From UBA1227 sp045599345 (GTDB taxonomy: Bacteria; Bacillota; Clostridia; Oscillospirales; Acutalibacteraceae): DNA of 64,000 bases. The notes below the pieces were generated by a model that searched no databases, was not told the origin of the DNA, and worked only from the letters and a program-made list of their open reading frames with translations. The stretch covers positions 33,254-97,253 of the forward strand of contig JAZRVV010000031.1 of NCBI GenBank assembly GCA_045599345.1. The letters are read 5' to 3'. Positions 34,318-43,973 of the stretch are shown piece by piece (position 1 is the stretch's first letter; every line of letters starts with the position of its first letter). The translations under genes and the position numbers were made by a program.

Positions 34318-35619
34318 ATGCGCATGTATGACATAATCAAGAAAAAGAGGGATGGCGAGGAACTCACAACTGAAGAAATCAACTTCTTTGTCGACGGATA
34401 TACAAAGGGTGAAATCCCAGACTACCAAGCCTCTGCCCTTTGCATGGCAATTTTTTATAAGGGTATGAACCCTCGTGAGACAACCGACCTCACACTTGCC
34501 ATGGCAAAATCAGGCGATATGCTTGATTTATCAGTGCTTGGCGACAAGACTGTAGACAAGCATTCAACTGGCGGAGTTGGCGATAAGGTTACCCTTATCG
34601 TTGCCCCAATCGCCGCAACACTTGGCTGCACAGTCGCCAAAATGAGTGGCCGAGGCCTCGGTCACACAGGTGGTACCGTTGACAAGCTTGAATCCATCCC
34701 TGGATTCAAAGTTGAAATTCCATCAGACGAGTTCTTCTCAATAGTAAAGCAAACCGGCATTGCCGTTATCGGCCAGTCAGGCAACCTGACACCTGCCGAT
34801 AAAAAGCTCTACGCGCTTCGAGATGTTACAGCAACCGTCGAGAGCCTCCCTCTCATCGCCTCCTCTATCATCTCGAAAAAGCTCAGCGCCGGCAGCCAGC
34901 ACATCGTACTCGATGTCACCTGCGGCAGCGGCGCATTTATGAAAACGCCAGAGGCAGCGCGAGAGCTTGCCAAGGCAATGGTTGAAATCGGAAATATGGC
35001 AGGCCGCAAAATGACCGCTGTTATAACAAATATGGATACCCCACTTGGTATCAACATCGGTAACATCCTAGAAGTAAAAGAAGCAATCGACGTACTACGT
35101 GGCAAGGGTCCAGATGACCTCGTTACAGTGTGCAAAACAATTGCAAGCCTTATGTACTCTTCCTGCTTTGGCGTCAGCACAGATGACGCTATGCCGAAGG
35201 TAGAAGAAGCAATAAACAGTGGTGCTGCATTCCAAAAACTCAAAGAAATGGTAGGGGCCCAAGGCGGTGACATAAGTTTCATCGACGATCCTTCCCTCTT
35301 TGAATCCAGTAAGTATGTATATGAGGTCAAGGCAGAACGTGCTGGTTATATCTCACATATGAATGCTGAGACAATAGGTATTGCTTCAGTTGTTTTGGGT
35401 GCTGGACGTGAAAAGAAAGAGGACTCAATCGATTACAAGGCTGGCATATCGCTCCTTAAGAAAACTGGCTCACATGTAGATATCGGCGACACTATCGCCA
35501 TCCTCTATACGGACCTTGAAGACAAGATTTTGGAAGCCGAAAAGCTCATCCTTGGCACTATAGAGATGTCTGATGACAAGCCAGCTGATGAGAAACTAAT
35601 TTACGAAATAATCAAATAG
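34318..35619 (+). CDS. pdp: Pyrimidine-nucleoside (thymidine/uridine) phosphorylase
   Basis: The 433-residue enzyme splits pyrimidine nucleosides with phosphate. The family signature is KMSGRGLGHTGGTVDKLES; KHSTGGVGDK forms the phosphate/nucleoside site. Length and motifs fit both thymidine phosphorylase (deoA) and the broader Firmicutes enzyme (pdp). The ATG at 34318 follows GAGGT. The gene ends the deoB-cdd-pdp operon ahead of a strong bidirectional terminator. Confidence 0.94.
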   Translation: MRMYDIIKKKRDGEELTTEEINFFVDGYTKGEIPDYQASALCMAIFYKGMNPRETTDLTLAMAKSGDMLDLSVLGDKTVDKHSTGGVGDKVTLIVAPIAATLGCTVAKMSGRGLGHTGGTVDKLESIPGFKVEIPSDEFFSIVKQTGIAVIGQSGNLTPADKKLYALRDVTATVESLPLIASSIISKKLSAGSQHIVLDVTCGSGAFMKTPEAARELAKAMVEIGNMAGRKMTAVITNMDTPLGINIGNILEVKEAIDVLRGKGPDDLVTVCKTIASLMYSSCFGVSTDDAMPKVEEAINSGAAFQKLKEMVGAQGGDISFIDDPSLFESSKYVYEVKAERAGYISHMNAETIGIASVVLGAGREKKEDSIDYKAGISLLKKTGSHVDIGDTIAILYTDLEDKILEAEKLILGTIEMSDDKPADEKLIYEIIK

Positions 35620-35631
35620 CAATAAAAACGA

Positions 35632-35663
35632 AAAGGACCACACCGACGGAGGTGTGGTCCTTT
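35632..35663 (+). terminator. Bidirectional terminator between pdp and putP
   Basis: A perfect 13-bp stem (35632-35644 with 35651-35663) and 6-nt loop has T-rich flanks on both strands (CCTTT on plus, TTCGTTTTTATT on minus). It ends the plus-strand deoB operon and the minus-strand putP gene. Confidence 0.92.
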
Positions 35664-35681
35664 CCTTTGTGGAAGTATATA

Positions 35682-37211
35682 TTAATCGTCTATACTTTCG
35701 TCTGTTGCGCGAGCGTAGAGTGCCTCTACCTCTGCTGATGGAGCCTTTGTAAGGAGTGTTACAACAATTGCAACTATGCCACCGATGATGAAACCTGGAA
35801 CGATTTCATAAACACCTGTGTCTGCGATAAGGCCACCAGCGATAACTGTGCTTGTAAAGCATACAAGATAAGCAATATCAACAACTGCACCTGTAACTAT
35901 ACCAGCGATAGCGCCTGAGTAGTTGAAGCGCTTCCAGAAGAGTGAGAGTAATACAACTGGTCCAAATGATGCGCCAAAGAGGCCCCATGCATTCTCAACC
36001 ATGTTCATTATGAACTGTGCACCCTCACCGCCAGAGCTTGCGATAAAGTAAGCAATAACTGAAACGATTACAACAACTACACGACCAATCCAGAGAACTT
36101 CCTTATCAGATGCGTCCTTCTTGATAAGTGGCTTGTAGATATCACTTGTGAATGATGAGCTAGCAACGAGAAGCTGGCTATCAGCTGTTGACATTGAAGC
36201 TGCGATAATAGCAGCAAGAAGAAGACCAGCAATAAATGGTGGGAACCATTTTCTTGCAAGAGCAATAAATACTGTCTTCTGAAGGCCGTCAGCAAGAAGC
36301 TCTGACGCGATATACATACGGCCAAAGTAAGCAATAACGATTGCTGCTGCGAGTGACAAAATAACCCAAACAATTGCAACTATAGCTGACTTCTTAACCA
36401 TAGATGGCTTTTCAATAGACATGAAACGAACAAGGATATGAGGCATACCAAAGTAGCCAAGACCCCAGCCGAGACCTGTTACTATCTCCTGCCATGTTGC
36501 GTTAAATACGTTTGATGTGAATGCTGGGTACTCACCTATTGCTGCAAGGTTTGTAGCAATAGTAGCATCATCAAGACCCTTCATATGAAGTGCTGCAAGA
36601 ATTGGAACTGCAAGAAGTGCAACAAGCATCAAAAGGCCTTGGAAGAAGTCTGTCCAGCACACTGCCTTAAATCCACCAAGAAATGTGTAAGCCAAAATGA
36701 TAGCAGCAAAGATTATCATTGCTGTTCCATTTGAAAGTGATGGAATAAGTGTTGTGAATACTGTAGCACCTGCTGAGAAAGCTGATGCAACATAAACTGT
36801 AAATGCAATAAGGAAAATAACTGCGCAGATAACTGAGAGTGCCTTGCTATTTGATACGAATCTGTTTGTAAGGTACTGTGGAAGAGTTATAGAGTCGTTC
36901 GCAGCCTTTGAGAACTTACGAAGACGCTTTGCACAGAAAATCCAGTTAGCAATTGTGCCAAGGCAAAGTCCGATACCGATCCAAGCCTGTCCCATACCAA
37001 AAGCAAGAATAGAACCTGGAAGGCCCATAAGGAGCCAAGCTGACATATCAGATGCCTGAGCTGAAAGAGCTGTTACCCAAGGACCCATAGCACGGCCGCC
37101 AAGGAAGTAGTCCTTCTCACCAGCCATGTTCTTGCTCTTGATGAAGAAAAATATGCCTATTCCCATCATCATACAGAAATAAAGCACGAAAGCAATAATT
37201 TCACCTGTCAT
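35682..37211 (-). CDS. putP: Sodium/proline symporter (SSS family)
   Basis: The 509-residue membrane protein has about 13 helices and the PutP landmarks DYFLGGRAMGPWVTALSAQASDMSAW near the N-terminus, GLGYFGMPHILVRFM and SMSTADSQLLVASS, which carry sodium-site residues of this family. It imports proline with Na+. The start follows GGAGG. Single-gene unit with promoter at 37241-37269. No proline catabolic genes are nearby. Confidence 0.9.
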   Translation of the reverse strand: MTGEIIAFVLYFCMMMGIGIFFFIKSKNMAGEKDYFLGGRAMGPWVTALSAQASDMSAWLLMGLPGSILAFGMGQAWIGIGLCLGTIANWIFCAKRLRKFSKAANDSITLPQYLTNRFVSNSKALSVICAVIFLIAFTVYVASAFSAGATVFTTLIPSLSNGTAMIIFAAIILAYTFLGGFKAVCWTDFFQGLLMLVALLAVPILAALHMKGLDDATIATNLAAIGEYPAFTSNVFNATWQEIVTGLGWGLGYFGMPHILVRFMSIEKPSMVKKSAIVAIVWVILSLAAAIVIAYFGRMYIASELLADGLQKTVFIALARKWFPPFIAGLLLAAIIAASMSTADSQLLVASSSFTSDIYKPLIKKDASDKEVLWIGRVVVVIVSVIAYFIASSGGEGAQFIMNMVENAWGLFGASFGPVVLLSLFWKRFNYSGAIAGIVTGAVVDIAYLVCFTSTVIAGGLIADTGVYEIVPGFIIGGIVAIVVTLLTKAPSAEVEALYARATDESIDD

Positions 37212-37232
37212 ATAATTACCTCCTACAAAAAT

Positions 37233-37269
37233 ACTTTAGCATTTTATCACAGTAAAGTGCTAAAGTCAA
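37233..37269 (-). promoter_or_regulatory. putP promoter embedded in a 9-bp inverted repeat
   Basis: Minus-strand -35 TTGACT (37264-37269) and -10 TAAAAT (37241-37246) are 17 bp apart. A perfect inverted repeat, ACTTTAGCA (37233-37241) with TGCTAAAGT (37258-37266), overlaps both elements, as an operator would. Because ATTTTTG follows it on the minus strand, it may alternatively be, or also act as, a weak terminator for the ABC permease whose stop codon is at 37270. Confidence 0.6.
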
Positions 37270-40200
37270 TTATTCAACTGACTTTAGTGATTCAACCATC
37301 TTAATGTGCTTCAAGTTGAAGTGCATGATAAGGTTGACTAAAACAGCAAATATAATAGTGAGTGCTGCTGCAAAGATAAAGCTTGTAAAGTCAAGCTGTG
37401 TACCAAATGTAACAGTATCAATATCAATTACGTTAACAATGAGTCGCTGGATTGGTATACCAAGGAGGAGTCCTATAGCAGTACCAAGCAACGTCAAAAT
37501 AATGTTCTCACGATAGATATATGCAGATACTTCGCCGTCATAGAAACCGAGTACCTTGAGCGTTGCAAGTTCCCTTATACGCTCGTTAACGTTGATGTTG
37601 TTAAGGTTGTAAAGTACTACGAATGCAAGTGCACCAGCCGCAATGATAAGAACAATAATTACGAGGTTCAAAGCACTGATGATATTCTCAAAGCTGTTTT
37701 GAACAACCGAGGTATAAACAGAACCGTTTACCTCTGAATATGTATTGATATCATTTTCAAGTTGGATCTTTTCAGCCTTGGTAATATCGTCCTTAAGGCT
37801 TGTATAGATATAAGTGTATGAAGGTGCACTACCTGTTACCTGCTCATAATATGCAGGAGTCATATATACATAGTGGAATGTATAGTTTTGAACGATTGCA
37901 GAAACGACTACATCATAAGTGACTTCTTTTGCACCCTCTGTCCAACGAAGGGTTACGGTGTCACCTACACTTGTATTAGTCTTGTTCGCAAACTTTTGAG
38001 TAATAATTGCGCCAGAATCATCAAGACCTACCTTCTTGCCCCTCTTGGTTTTGAGGTTTACAAGACTTGAAAGCATCTCTGGGTTTTCTGGTACAAGGAC
38101 GTCTACTTCGAGTTCGTTGTCAGTTCTGTCTGAGAAGCCCTTACAAACTTGAAGTTTTGCAAGCATCATATCGTCAACAGTTGTCATATTGTCAATCTCG
38201 CGAACGATATCAGAGTCGCTTGTAGCACCGTTCTTTAATACTACCTGAAGATCATACTGTGCGACACCGTCATTTCCATACTGCTTATCAATACAAGCAC
38301 TAACTGAGTCTGAAAGACCAAAGCCTGCAAGAAGGAGTGCAGTACAGCCACCGATACCAACGAGAGTCATAATAAATCTCTTTGGGTTTCTAAAGAGGTT
38401 ACGTACAGTAATCTTTGATGTAAAGTTAAGTCTTGACCAAATAGCATCCACATTTTCAAGGAGAACACGTTTGCCTTCCTTTGGTGGCTTTGGTCGCATA
38501 AGTACAGCTGGTACAGATGCAAGCTCATTCCTACAAGCAAAGAGAGATGCACCACATGTTGACACAACAGCAATTACTGTTGCAAGAAGTGCATAACCGA
38601 TGTAGTAATGAAGGTTACAAGAAGGCAAATCATACATGATTCCCCATGCGGCAAAGATAGCCTTTGGGAATACGATAAAGCCTATTGATGTACCAAATAC
38701 TGAACCAATTAGGGATGCTGAAAGCGCATAGATTAAGTACTTAGAAACAATGGTACTGTTGTCATAACCAAGGGCTTTCAAAGTACCAAGTTGTGTTCTC
38801 TCCTCCTCTACCATACGGGTCATTGTTACAAGACAGATAAGTGTTGAAACAATAAAGAAGAATGTTGGGAACACTTTAGCTAGTGCTTTCATATTGTATG
38901 CGGCAGAACCGTAACCTGTGTATCCAGGAGAGTCATCTCTTGAATAAACATTGAGTACTGCATCGCCGTTTTGGATAAGATCATAAGTGTTGCGTGCTTT
39001 ATCGAGCTGACCACGGGCAGCCATAAGCTGGTCGTTTATTGATTTCTCAGTAGCAGCATACTCAGCCTCATACTCCTCGAGGTTCTTGGCAGCGGCCTCA
39101 GCCTGTGCCTTTTTAATCTCAAGTTGAGAGAGAGCTGACTGATATTTTGAGTCAGACTCAAGTTCGCCCATTTTAATTTGGATATTTGCATCATCAAGCT
39201 TGCGCTTGTATGAATCAAGTGTTTGCTTTGCAGATGTGAGTTTTGCCTCTGCAGAATTGAGGTCCTGCTTTGCTTTTGTAAGCTCTGCATTAGCCGCATC
39301 AAGCTTAGCCTTGTTCGCGCTATACTCGCGTTTACCGGCCTCAAGTTGTGACTTGGCAGCGTTAAGTTGAATATTGTAGTCAACGAGTGCATCACTGATT
39401 ACAGATGTTGCATCAGCTGCAATTCCTTGACCTGTAATACCAGCTGCTGCAACCAAACGATCAGCAAGGTCTGGGTTATATTCACGAATTGTATTTGCTA
39501 GTGTTTCAAGGTCAAGTGCCTCCATATTAGCACTGTAATTTGAAAGGACCTGAGATGAAACCATATTGGTTGTCTTAATTAAATTCTCTGTTGCACTAAT
39601 CTGGTTTTCAGCAGATTTAATCTCGATATTTGCATCAACGAGTTTGTCCTTTGCTGTATTGTACTCGTTCATCTTGCGATCGTATTCAGCCTTCTTAGTG
39701 TTAAGAAGGTTTTCGTTCGCTACTACCTGTTGATAGTAGTTGTTGTACTGCTTGAGTTGTGATGAGTACTGTGAACTACCAGAAGCAATTTTTGAAAGAG
39801 CTGCTGAATACTGCGAATCAATCTGTGCTTGATAACTTGAAAGAGCATTCTCGCCTTCCTTTGAGTAAGCACGAAGTGTCTCGAGTTCCTCAAATGCCTC
39901 ACCAAGCTTTTGGTTCGCAATTGCCTCTGCCTTTGCATAAGTTGCTTCACCATCGGCAATACGCTGTGGCAATGTAATTGACAAGTCAGCTATCGTATTT
40001 GCCATAAGGTCCTCAGATGCTGCACGGATTCTATCAATTACTGGAGCCACTACTTTGTCATATTTCTTGGAATATGGATCATACTTATCAGCACCATCAA
40101 CTGTGATGTATGCCTCACTGTAATAGTTAAGTTCATCAGTAAATGACTCTTTTGGAATATAGATATAGTCACCAAGTTTACCAGAGCCAGCAGTTGTGGC

Positions 40201-40854
40201 GCCACGTTCGAATGAAATCCAATATGGTGACTCTACGATACCAACTACTGTAAATTCTGTTGCGTGAAGGTAGGTATCAAGTCCCTCTCCATCACCTACA
40301 ATTCTGATGATTTCGCCGATTTGGAATTCATCAGGTGTTGTAAGACCGGAGTCTGTGATAAGGCACTCTCCAACTTCATCAGGCCACTCACCTTTGATAA
40401 GGCGAAGTCTGTTTATATAAGTTGGGTCGTCCTCTTTGTCCGCAGAATGTGCTACTGCCTTGTCTACATCAAGGGCAAACGCACGAATTGTAAGCTGCGA
40501 ACCATCGATGTCAACGAGACCCTCAAACTGTGGGTCATCTTCATCGTTGAGCATCTCAACAAGTCCATCGACAAATTTCTGTCCTGTGACTGCTGTGACA
40601 CCCTCTATTTGGGAGAGCTTTTGGAGCTCATCCTCATAAATACCAATGTTGGACTGAACTCTGATATCCATCAAGTTATAGTCCTCAAAGTATTCATCCG
40701 CTGTATCTATCATGTCTGGGTAGACCGCATTAAAGCCTACGAAGAACGATGTACCAAGAGCAACAATTGCAATGATTGAAATAAAACGGCTCAGAGTATT
40801 TTTGATAGAACGCAGCGTGTCGGTTTTATACGCCTTGCTCATATTTAAGTTCAT
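37270..40854 (-). CDS. FtsX/MacB-like ABC transporter permease with long extracytoplasmic coiled coil
   Basis: The protein has about 1194 residues from the ATG at 40854; a TTG at 40869 inside the ATPase gene is possible but its AAAGGA abuts it. Layout: one N-terminal membrane helix (RFISIIAIVALGTSFFVGFNAV), an extracytoplasmic MacB-like domain to about 290, and a Lys/Glu/Ala/Gln-rich coiled-coil stalk at about 300-640. The first FtsX core follows (FFIVSTLICLVTMTRMVEEERTQLG), then a second extracytoplasmic domain and a last FtsX core ending the protein. It pairs with the LolD-like ATPase just upstream. Such pairs act as mechanotransmission pumps or control cell-wall hydrolases or antimicrobial-peptide responses. 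The substrate is unknown. Confidence 0.86.
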   Translation of the reverse strand: MNLNMSKAYKTDTLRSIKNTLSRFISIIAIVALGTSFFVGFNAVYPDMIDTADEYFEDYNLMDIRVQSNIGIYEDELQKLSQIEGVTAVTGQKFVDGLVEMLNDEDDPQFEGLVDIDGSQLTIRAFALDVDKAVAHSADKEDDPTYINRLRLIKGEWPDEVGECLITDSGLTTPDEFQIGEIIRIVGDGEGLDTYLHATEFTVVGIVESPYWISFERGATTAGSGKLGDYIYIPKESFTDELNYYSEAYITVDGADKYDPYSKKYDKVVAPVIDRIRAASEDLMANTIADLSITLPQRIADGEATYAKAEAIANQKLGEAFEELETLRAYSKEGENALSSYQAQIDSQYSAALSKIASGSSQYSSQLKQYNNYYQQVVANENLLNTKKAEYDRKMNEYNTAKDKLVDANIEIKSAENQISATENLIKTTNMVSSQVLSNYSANMEALDLETLANTIREYNPDLADRLVAAAGITGQGIAADATSVISDALVDYNIQLNAAKSQLEAGKREYSANKAKLDAANAELTKAKQDLNSAEAKLTSAKQTLDSYKRKLDDANIQIKMGELESDSKYQSALSQLEIKKAQAEAAAKNLEEYEAEYAATEKSINDQLMAARGQLDKARNTYDLIQNGDAVLNVYSRDDSPGYTGYGSAAYNMKALAKVFPTFFFIVSTLICLVTMTRMVEEERTQLGTLKALGYDNSTIVSKYLIYALSASLIGSVFGTSIGFIVFPKAIFAAWGIMYDLPSCNLHYYIGYALLATVIAVVSTCGASLFACRNELASVPAVLMRPKPPKEGKRVLLENVDAIWSRLNFTSKITVRNLFRNPKRFIMTLVGIGGCTALLLAGFGLSDSVSACIDKQYGNDGVAQYDLQVVLKNGATSDSDIVREIDNMTTVDDMMLAKLQVCKGFSDRTDNELEVDVLVPENPEMLSSLVNLKTKRGKKVGLDDSGAIITQKFANKTNTSVGDTVTLRWTEGAKEVTYDVVVSAIVQNYTFHYVYMTPAYYEQVTGSAPSYTYIYTSLKDDITKAEKIQLENDINTYSEVNGSVYTSVVQNSFENIISALNLVIIVLIIAAGALAFVVLYNLNNINVNERIRELATLKVLGFYDGEVSAYIYRENIILTLLGTAIGLLLGIPIQRLIVNVIDIDTVTFGTQLDFTSFIFAAALTIIFAVLVNLIMHFNLKHIKMVESLKSVE

Positions 40855-40858
40855 ACTC

Positions 40859-41560
40859 TTACCATTCAATCCTTTCTATTGGAACTGGATTCTCGTTTAC
40901 TGTCATTGATACTACACGACCAGAACGCATCTGGATAACACGGTCAGCCATTGGTGTGATTGCTGAGTTATGTGTGATTACGATAACTGTCATACCAGTC
41001 TCACGGCAAGTATCCTGAAGTAACTTCAAAATCTGTTTACCTGTGTTGTAGTCAAGAGCACCTGTAGGCTCATCGCAAAGGAGAAGCTTTGGGTTCTTGG
41101 CAAGAGCACGTGCGATTGATACACGCTGCTGCTCACCACCTGAGAGCTGTGCTGGGAAGTTACCCATACGCTCCTGAAGACCAACACGCTCAAGCACCTT
41201 CTCAGGGCTTAAGCTTGCCTTACCTATCTGAGTTGCAAGCTCAACGTTTTCAAGTGCTGTGAGGTTTGGAACCAAGTTATAAAACTGGAATACAAATCCT
41301 ACATCATAACGTCTGTATTCAATAAGTCTCTTGTTGTTGTATTCGTTAACAAGGTCGCCCGCTACACGTACCTTACCATCGTCTGATGAATCCATTCCTC
41401 CAAGGATATTAAGTACAGTTGTTTTACCAGCACCAGATGCACCAACGATAACTGCAAACTCACCTTGCTCAACGTTAAATGTAACACCGTCAGCAGCGTT
41501 GATTACAACTTCGCCCATCTTGTAGCGCTTGTAAACTGAATCAAATTCAATAAAACTCAT
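40859..41560 (-). CDS. LolD/MacB-type ABC transporter ATP-binding protein
   Basis: The 233-residue ATPase has Walker A GASGAGKTT, the ABC signature LSGGEQQRVSIARAL, and Walker B LLLCDEPTGALD. EPTGALD is the form typical of FtsE/LolD/MacB-class ATPases that energise FtsX-fold permeases. It lies immediately ahead of the giant permease and 12 bp behind the DUF4364 gene. The start follows AGGAGG. Confidence 0.92.
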   Translation of the reverse strand: MSFIEFDSVYKRYKMGEVVINAADGVTFNVEQGEFAVIVGASGAGKTTVLNILGGMDSSDDGKVRVAGDLVNEYNNKRLIEYRRYDVGFVFQFYNLVPNLTALENVELATQIGKASLSPEKVLERVGLQERMGNFPAQLSGGEQQRVSIARALAKNPKLLLCDEPTGALDYNTGKQILKLLQDTCRETGMTVIVITHNSAITPMADRVIQMRSGRVVSMTVNENPVPIERIEW

Positions 41561-41572
41561 TATTTTGTCCTC

Positions 41573-42139
41573 CTAGTCAATCATCAGACTTGCAAGAATA
41601 CTTCCATATACTCTTGCTGGGTCTTCAAGAAAATTACTTTTTAACTTTTCAGCTTGTTCTCTATCGCCTACAAACATTGCAAGCTTCATCAAAACTGTGT
41701 CCTTATCCTTGAGTGCAAAAGAAATTTCATATCCGCCATCAATTGGCTCTATTTTGACTTCGTTTTCTCTTTCGTTTTTCTCAAGAGTGATGAATCTTAA
41801 CGCTGATTTAACAGCCTTTTCTCTGATAGACCTTGGCAGGTCACGCTCAACCTCAGCAACTGCTTCTTTGCCGATACTTGTGACCTCAAGGCATTCCTTT
41901 TCATCAACGAAATTACTAACTATGCTTCCATTTGAAAGGAGATCAGATATTGCATCCATAGCCTCAAAATAATTTGCAAGTCCCTGGTCCTGCATGATAT
42001 TTCCTATCTGTTCTCTAGTGATAGTTGTATCCACCGTGCGAAGCAAATAACAAATTAGGATTTTGATATCATCCTTGTTACGAAGTCCGCCCGGCTCAAT
42101 GCCTTCATCGAGTGCATTAAATTCCTCGTAAACTTCCAT
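41573..42139 (-). CDS. DUF4364 family protein
   Basis: This 188-residue protein has a winged-helix-like N-terminal half (NKDDIKILICYLLRTVDTTITREQI, then LANYFEAMDAISDLLSNGSIV) and a beta-rich C-terminal half (YEISFALKDKDTVLMKLAMFV). It resembles the DUF4364 family of Clostridia, whose role is not established. It follows the MreB-like gene with a 1-nt gap and precedes the ABC pair, so it may regulate or assist one of them. The start at 42139 is 9 nt behind GGAGG. Confidence 0.75.
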   Translation of the reverse strand: MEVYEEFNALDEGIEPGGLRNKDDIKILICYLLRTVDTTITREQIGNIMQDQGLANYFEAMDAISDLLSNGSIVSNFVDEKECLEVTSIGKEAVAEVERDLPRSIREKAVKSALRFITLEKNERENEVKIEPIDGGYEISFALKDKDTVLMKLAMFVGDREQAEKLKSNFLEDPARVYGSILASLMID

Positions 42140-42140
42140 C

Positions 42141-43193
42141 CTAGAAGACCTCCTTTTCTTCGGCTATGCTGCCTGTTATATCCTGTCGTGACTTGAAAAG
42201 ATATCCGTTTTCTTCTAAGAAATAAGTATCCCCAAGTACTCTGCCTATTCCATTTATTACACAATTTACTGGGTCTTCTGCAACCCTTGTGTTAATCTTG
42301 GTTAGTTTTTCTATCATTTTATCGATACCGAAAAGCTGTGCAGAACCGCCCGTTAGGACTATGCCTTCCTCCACTATGTCAGATACAAGTTCAGGTGGAG
42401 TCTGTTCAAAGACGTTTCTAATCTCCTCGAATATCATATTGATATGCTCTCTCATTGCAAGATAAACTTCATTTGAAGTTATCTCGAAATCAATCGGCAT
42501 CCCCGTAAAGTAATCCTTGCCTTTGGCAAATACCGCCGTCTCTTCTCGGCGAAGGTAAGCGCAACCAACGCGCTTTTTAATCTCCTCCGCTGTAAGTTCG
42601 CCGACTATGATGTCTCTTTCGCGACGGCAGTAGCGAATAATATCATCAGTCAACACATTGCCAGCAATTTTGATGCTAGAGGCAACAGCCATAGCACCCA
42701 TTGTAATTACAGCGATGTCTGTTGTACCGCCACCAAGGTCTACTACCATAACACCACTTGGATGAGTGATATCAATTCCAGCGCCTATTGCAGCAGCAAG
42801 AGGTTCCTCAATAAGACAAGCCCTGCCTGCGCCTGAGGCTGTAATAACATCCAGCACTGTACGCTTTTCAAGGTTTGTCACCGTGCCTGGCATGCTAACG
42901 ATAATATTTGGCTTGAAAATATTGTTTCCACAAATCTGCATTATATGGTAACGGAGCATGTGCTCAGTTACAGTAAAGTCGGATACTACACCGTCCTTCA
43001 TAGGACGAACGACTTCGACCGAGTCAGGCTCCCTTCCTAGCATTCTAAGAGCAGCTCGACCGATAGCCATTACCTTACCTGTTGTCTTACGGTAAGCAAC
43101 AACGGCTGGTTCTGAGAGCACTATTCCTTTGCCCTCTACACAAGCCATTACAGATGTAGTGCCGAGATCAATTCCAATATTGATTCCTAGCAT
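42141..43193 (-). CDS. MreB/Mbl-like actin-family rod-shape protein
   Basis: The 350-residue actin homologue starts GINIGIDLGTTSVMACVEGKG and has PNIIVSMPGTVTNLEKR, EEPLAAAIGAGIDI, VDLGGGTTDIAVI and VLTGGSAQLFGI, all phosphate- and nucleotide-binding segments of MreB. It should form membrane-associated filaments that guide peptidoglycan synthesis. I use the ATG at 43193; a GTG two codons earlier overlaps the GAGG ribosome binding site. No mreC or mreD follows. Instead it leads an operon with DUF4364 and an FtsX-type exporter, so I would not assign mreB itself. Confidence 0.88.
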   Translation of the reverse strand: MLGINIGIDLGTTSVMACVEGKGIVLSEPAVVAYRKTTGKVMAIGRAALRMLGREPDSVEVVRPMKDGVVSDFTVTEHMLRYHIMQICGNNIFKPNIIVSMPGTVTNLEKRTVLDVITASGAGRACLIEEPLAAAIGAGIDITHPSGVMVVDLGGGTTDIAVITMGAMAVASSIKIAGNVLTDDIIRYCRRERDIIVGELTAEEIKKRVGCAYLRREETAVFAKGKDYFTGMPIDFEITSNEVYLAMREHINMIFEEIRNVFEQTPPELVSDIVEEGIVLTGGSAQLFGIDKMIEKLTKINTRVAEDPVNCVINGIGRVLGDTYFLEENGYLFKSRQDITGSIAEEKEVF

Positions 43194-43237
43194 AAACACC
43201 TCTTGGTATCATTAGTCTACGCGTGCGCGTGACAAAT

Positions 43238-43266
43238 ATTATACTACAAACAATATAATATTTAAA
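43238..43266 (-). promoter_or_regulatory. Promoter of the MreB-like operon
   Basis: Minus-strand -10 TATAAT (43238-43243) and -35 TTTAAA (43261-43266) are 17 bp apart. It lies just downstream of the comF stop, with no clear terminator between. Confidence 0.6.
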
Positions 43267-43281
43267 CAGTTAATTTTACCT

Positions 43282-43971
43282 TTATTGTATTCCTGTCATT
43301 GCGCACGCTGCATATACGGCGCGAGCACCAGCAAGACGGAGCACACGCGAACACGCATCAAGGGTCGCCCCTGTCGTCAAAATATCATCAACGATAAGTA
43401 TCGTTTTGCCGGCAACATTGCGACCCGAATTTAGCGAATAGGCATTCTCAATATTGATCCGTCTTGCCGCCGCGCCAAGCTTGTGCTGTACCCCAGTAGA
43501 CTCATCCTTGATAAGAAGTGAATAGTCACGAGGCACATCAATGCCTACTCTTTCGGCTATAAGCTGACTCTGGTTAAATCCACGTTTTGAAAGGCTTGAC
43601 TTGGTCGCCGGAACACATGTAAAGGTGTCAAACTTTACACCATAGAACTTCGTCCGTATTTCACGCTCAATCTCGTTGGCAAAAAACGGCGCAGGGCCTA
43701 TATCTAGGGCAAATTTGAGCCTTAGCATCGCTTCCTTACCTGCGCCATCATAGCATAGCGGAATTACCACATCTTCATATCCATGATGTGGCAAATCGTA
43801 ATTTTTGTCCCCTGCCCTAATTAGTTGTGGAGCGCAATTTTTACATAAAAAATGAGCGAGCAGAATGTCATCACTTTCATTGTCTTCCCTCAAATAGCAT
43901 CCGCAAGATGCACATTTTTGAGGGAAGAGAATTGAAAGCATTCTCTCTGCTTCGCTCTTATTTTTTGACAT
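43282..43971 (-). CDS. comF: ComF family phosphoribosyltransferase-like protein
   Basis: The 229-residue protein has an N-terminal zinc-ribbon-like part (CASCGCYLRE, then CKNC) and a C-terminal type I PRTase domain with the PRPP loop ILIVDDILTTGATL and an RGFNQSQLIAERV segment. ComF proteins take part in DNA uptake and handling of single-stranded DNA during competence; many Clostridia keep comF without evident competence. It follows recD2 with a 2-nt gap, so the two are coupled. Confidence 0.92.
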   Translation of the reverse strand: MSKNKSEAERMLSILFPQKCASCGCYLREDNESDDILLAHFLCKNCAPQLIRAGDKNYDLPHHGYEDVVIPLCYDGAGKEAMLRLKFALDIGPAPFFANEIEREIRTKFYGVKFDTFTCVPATKSSLSKRGFNQSQLIAERVGIDVPRDYSLLIKDESTGVQHKLGAAARRINIENAYSLNSGRNVAGKTILIVDDILTTGATLDACSRVLRLAGARAVYAACAMTGIQ

Positions 43972-43973
43972 AA

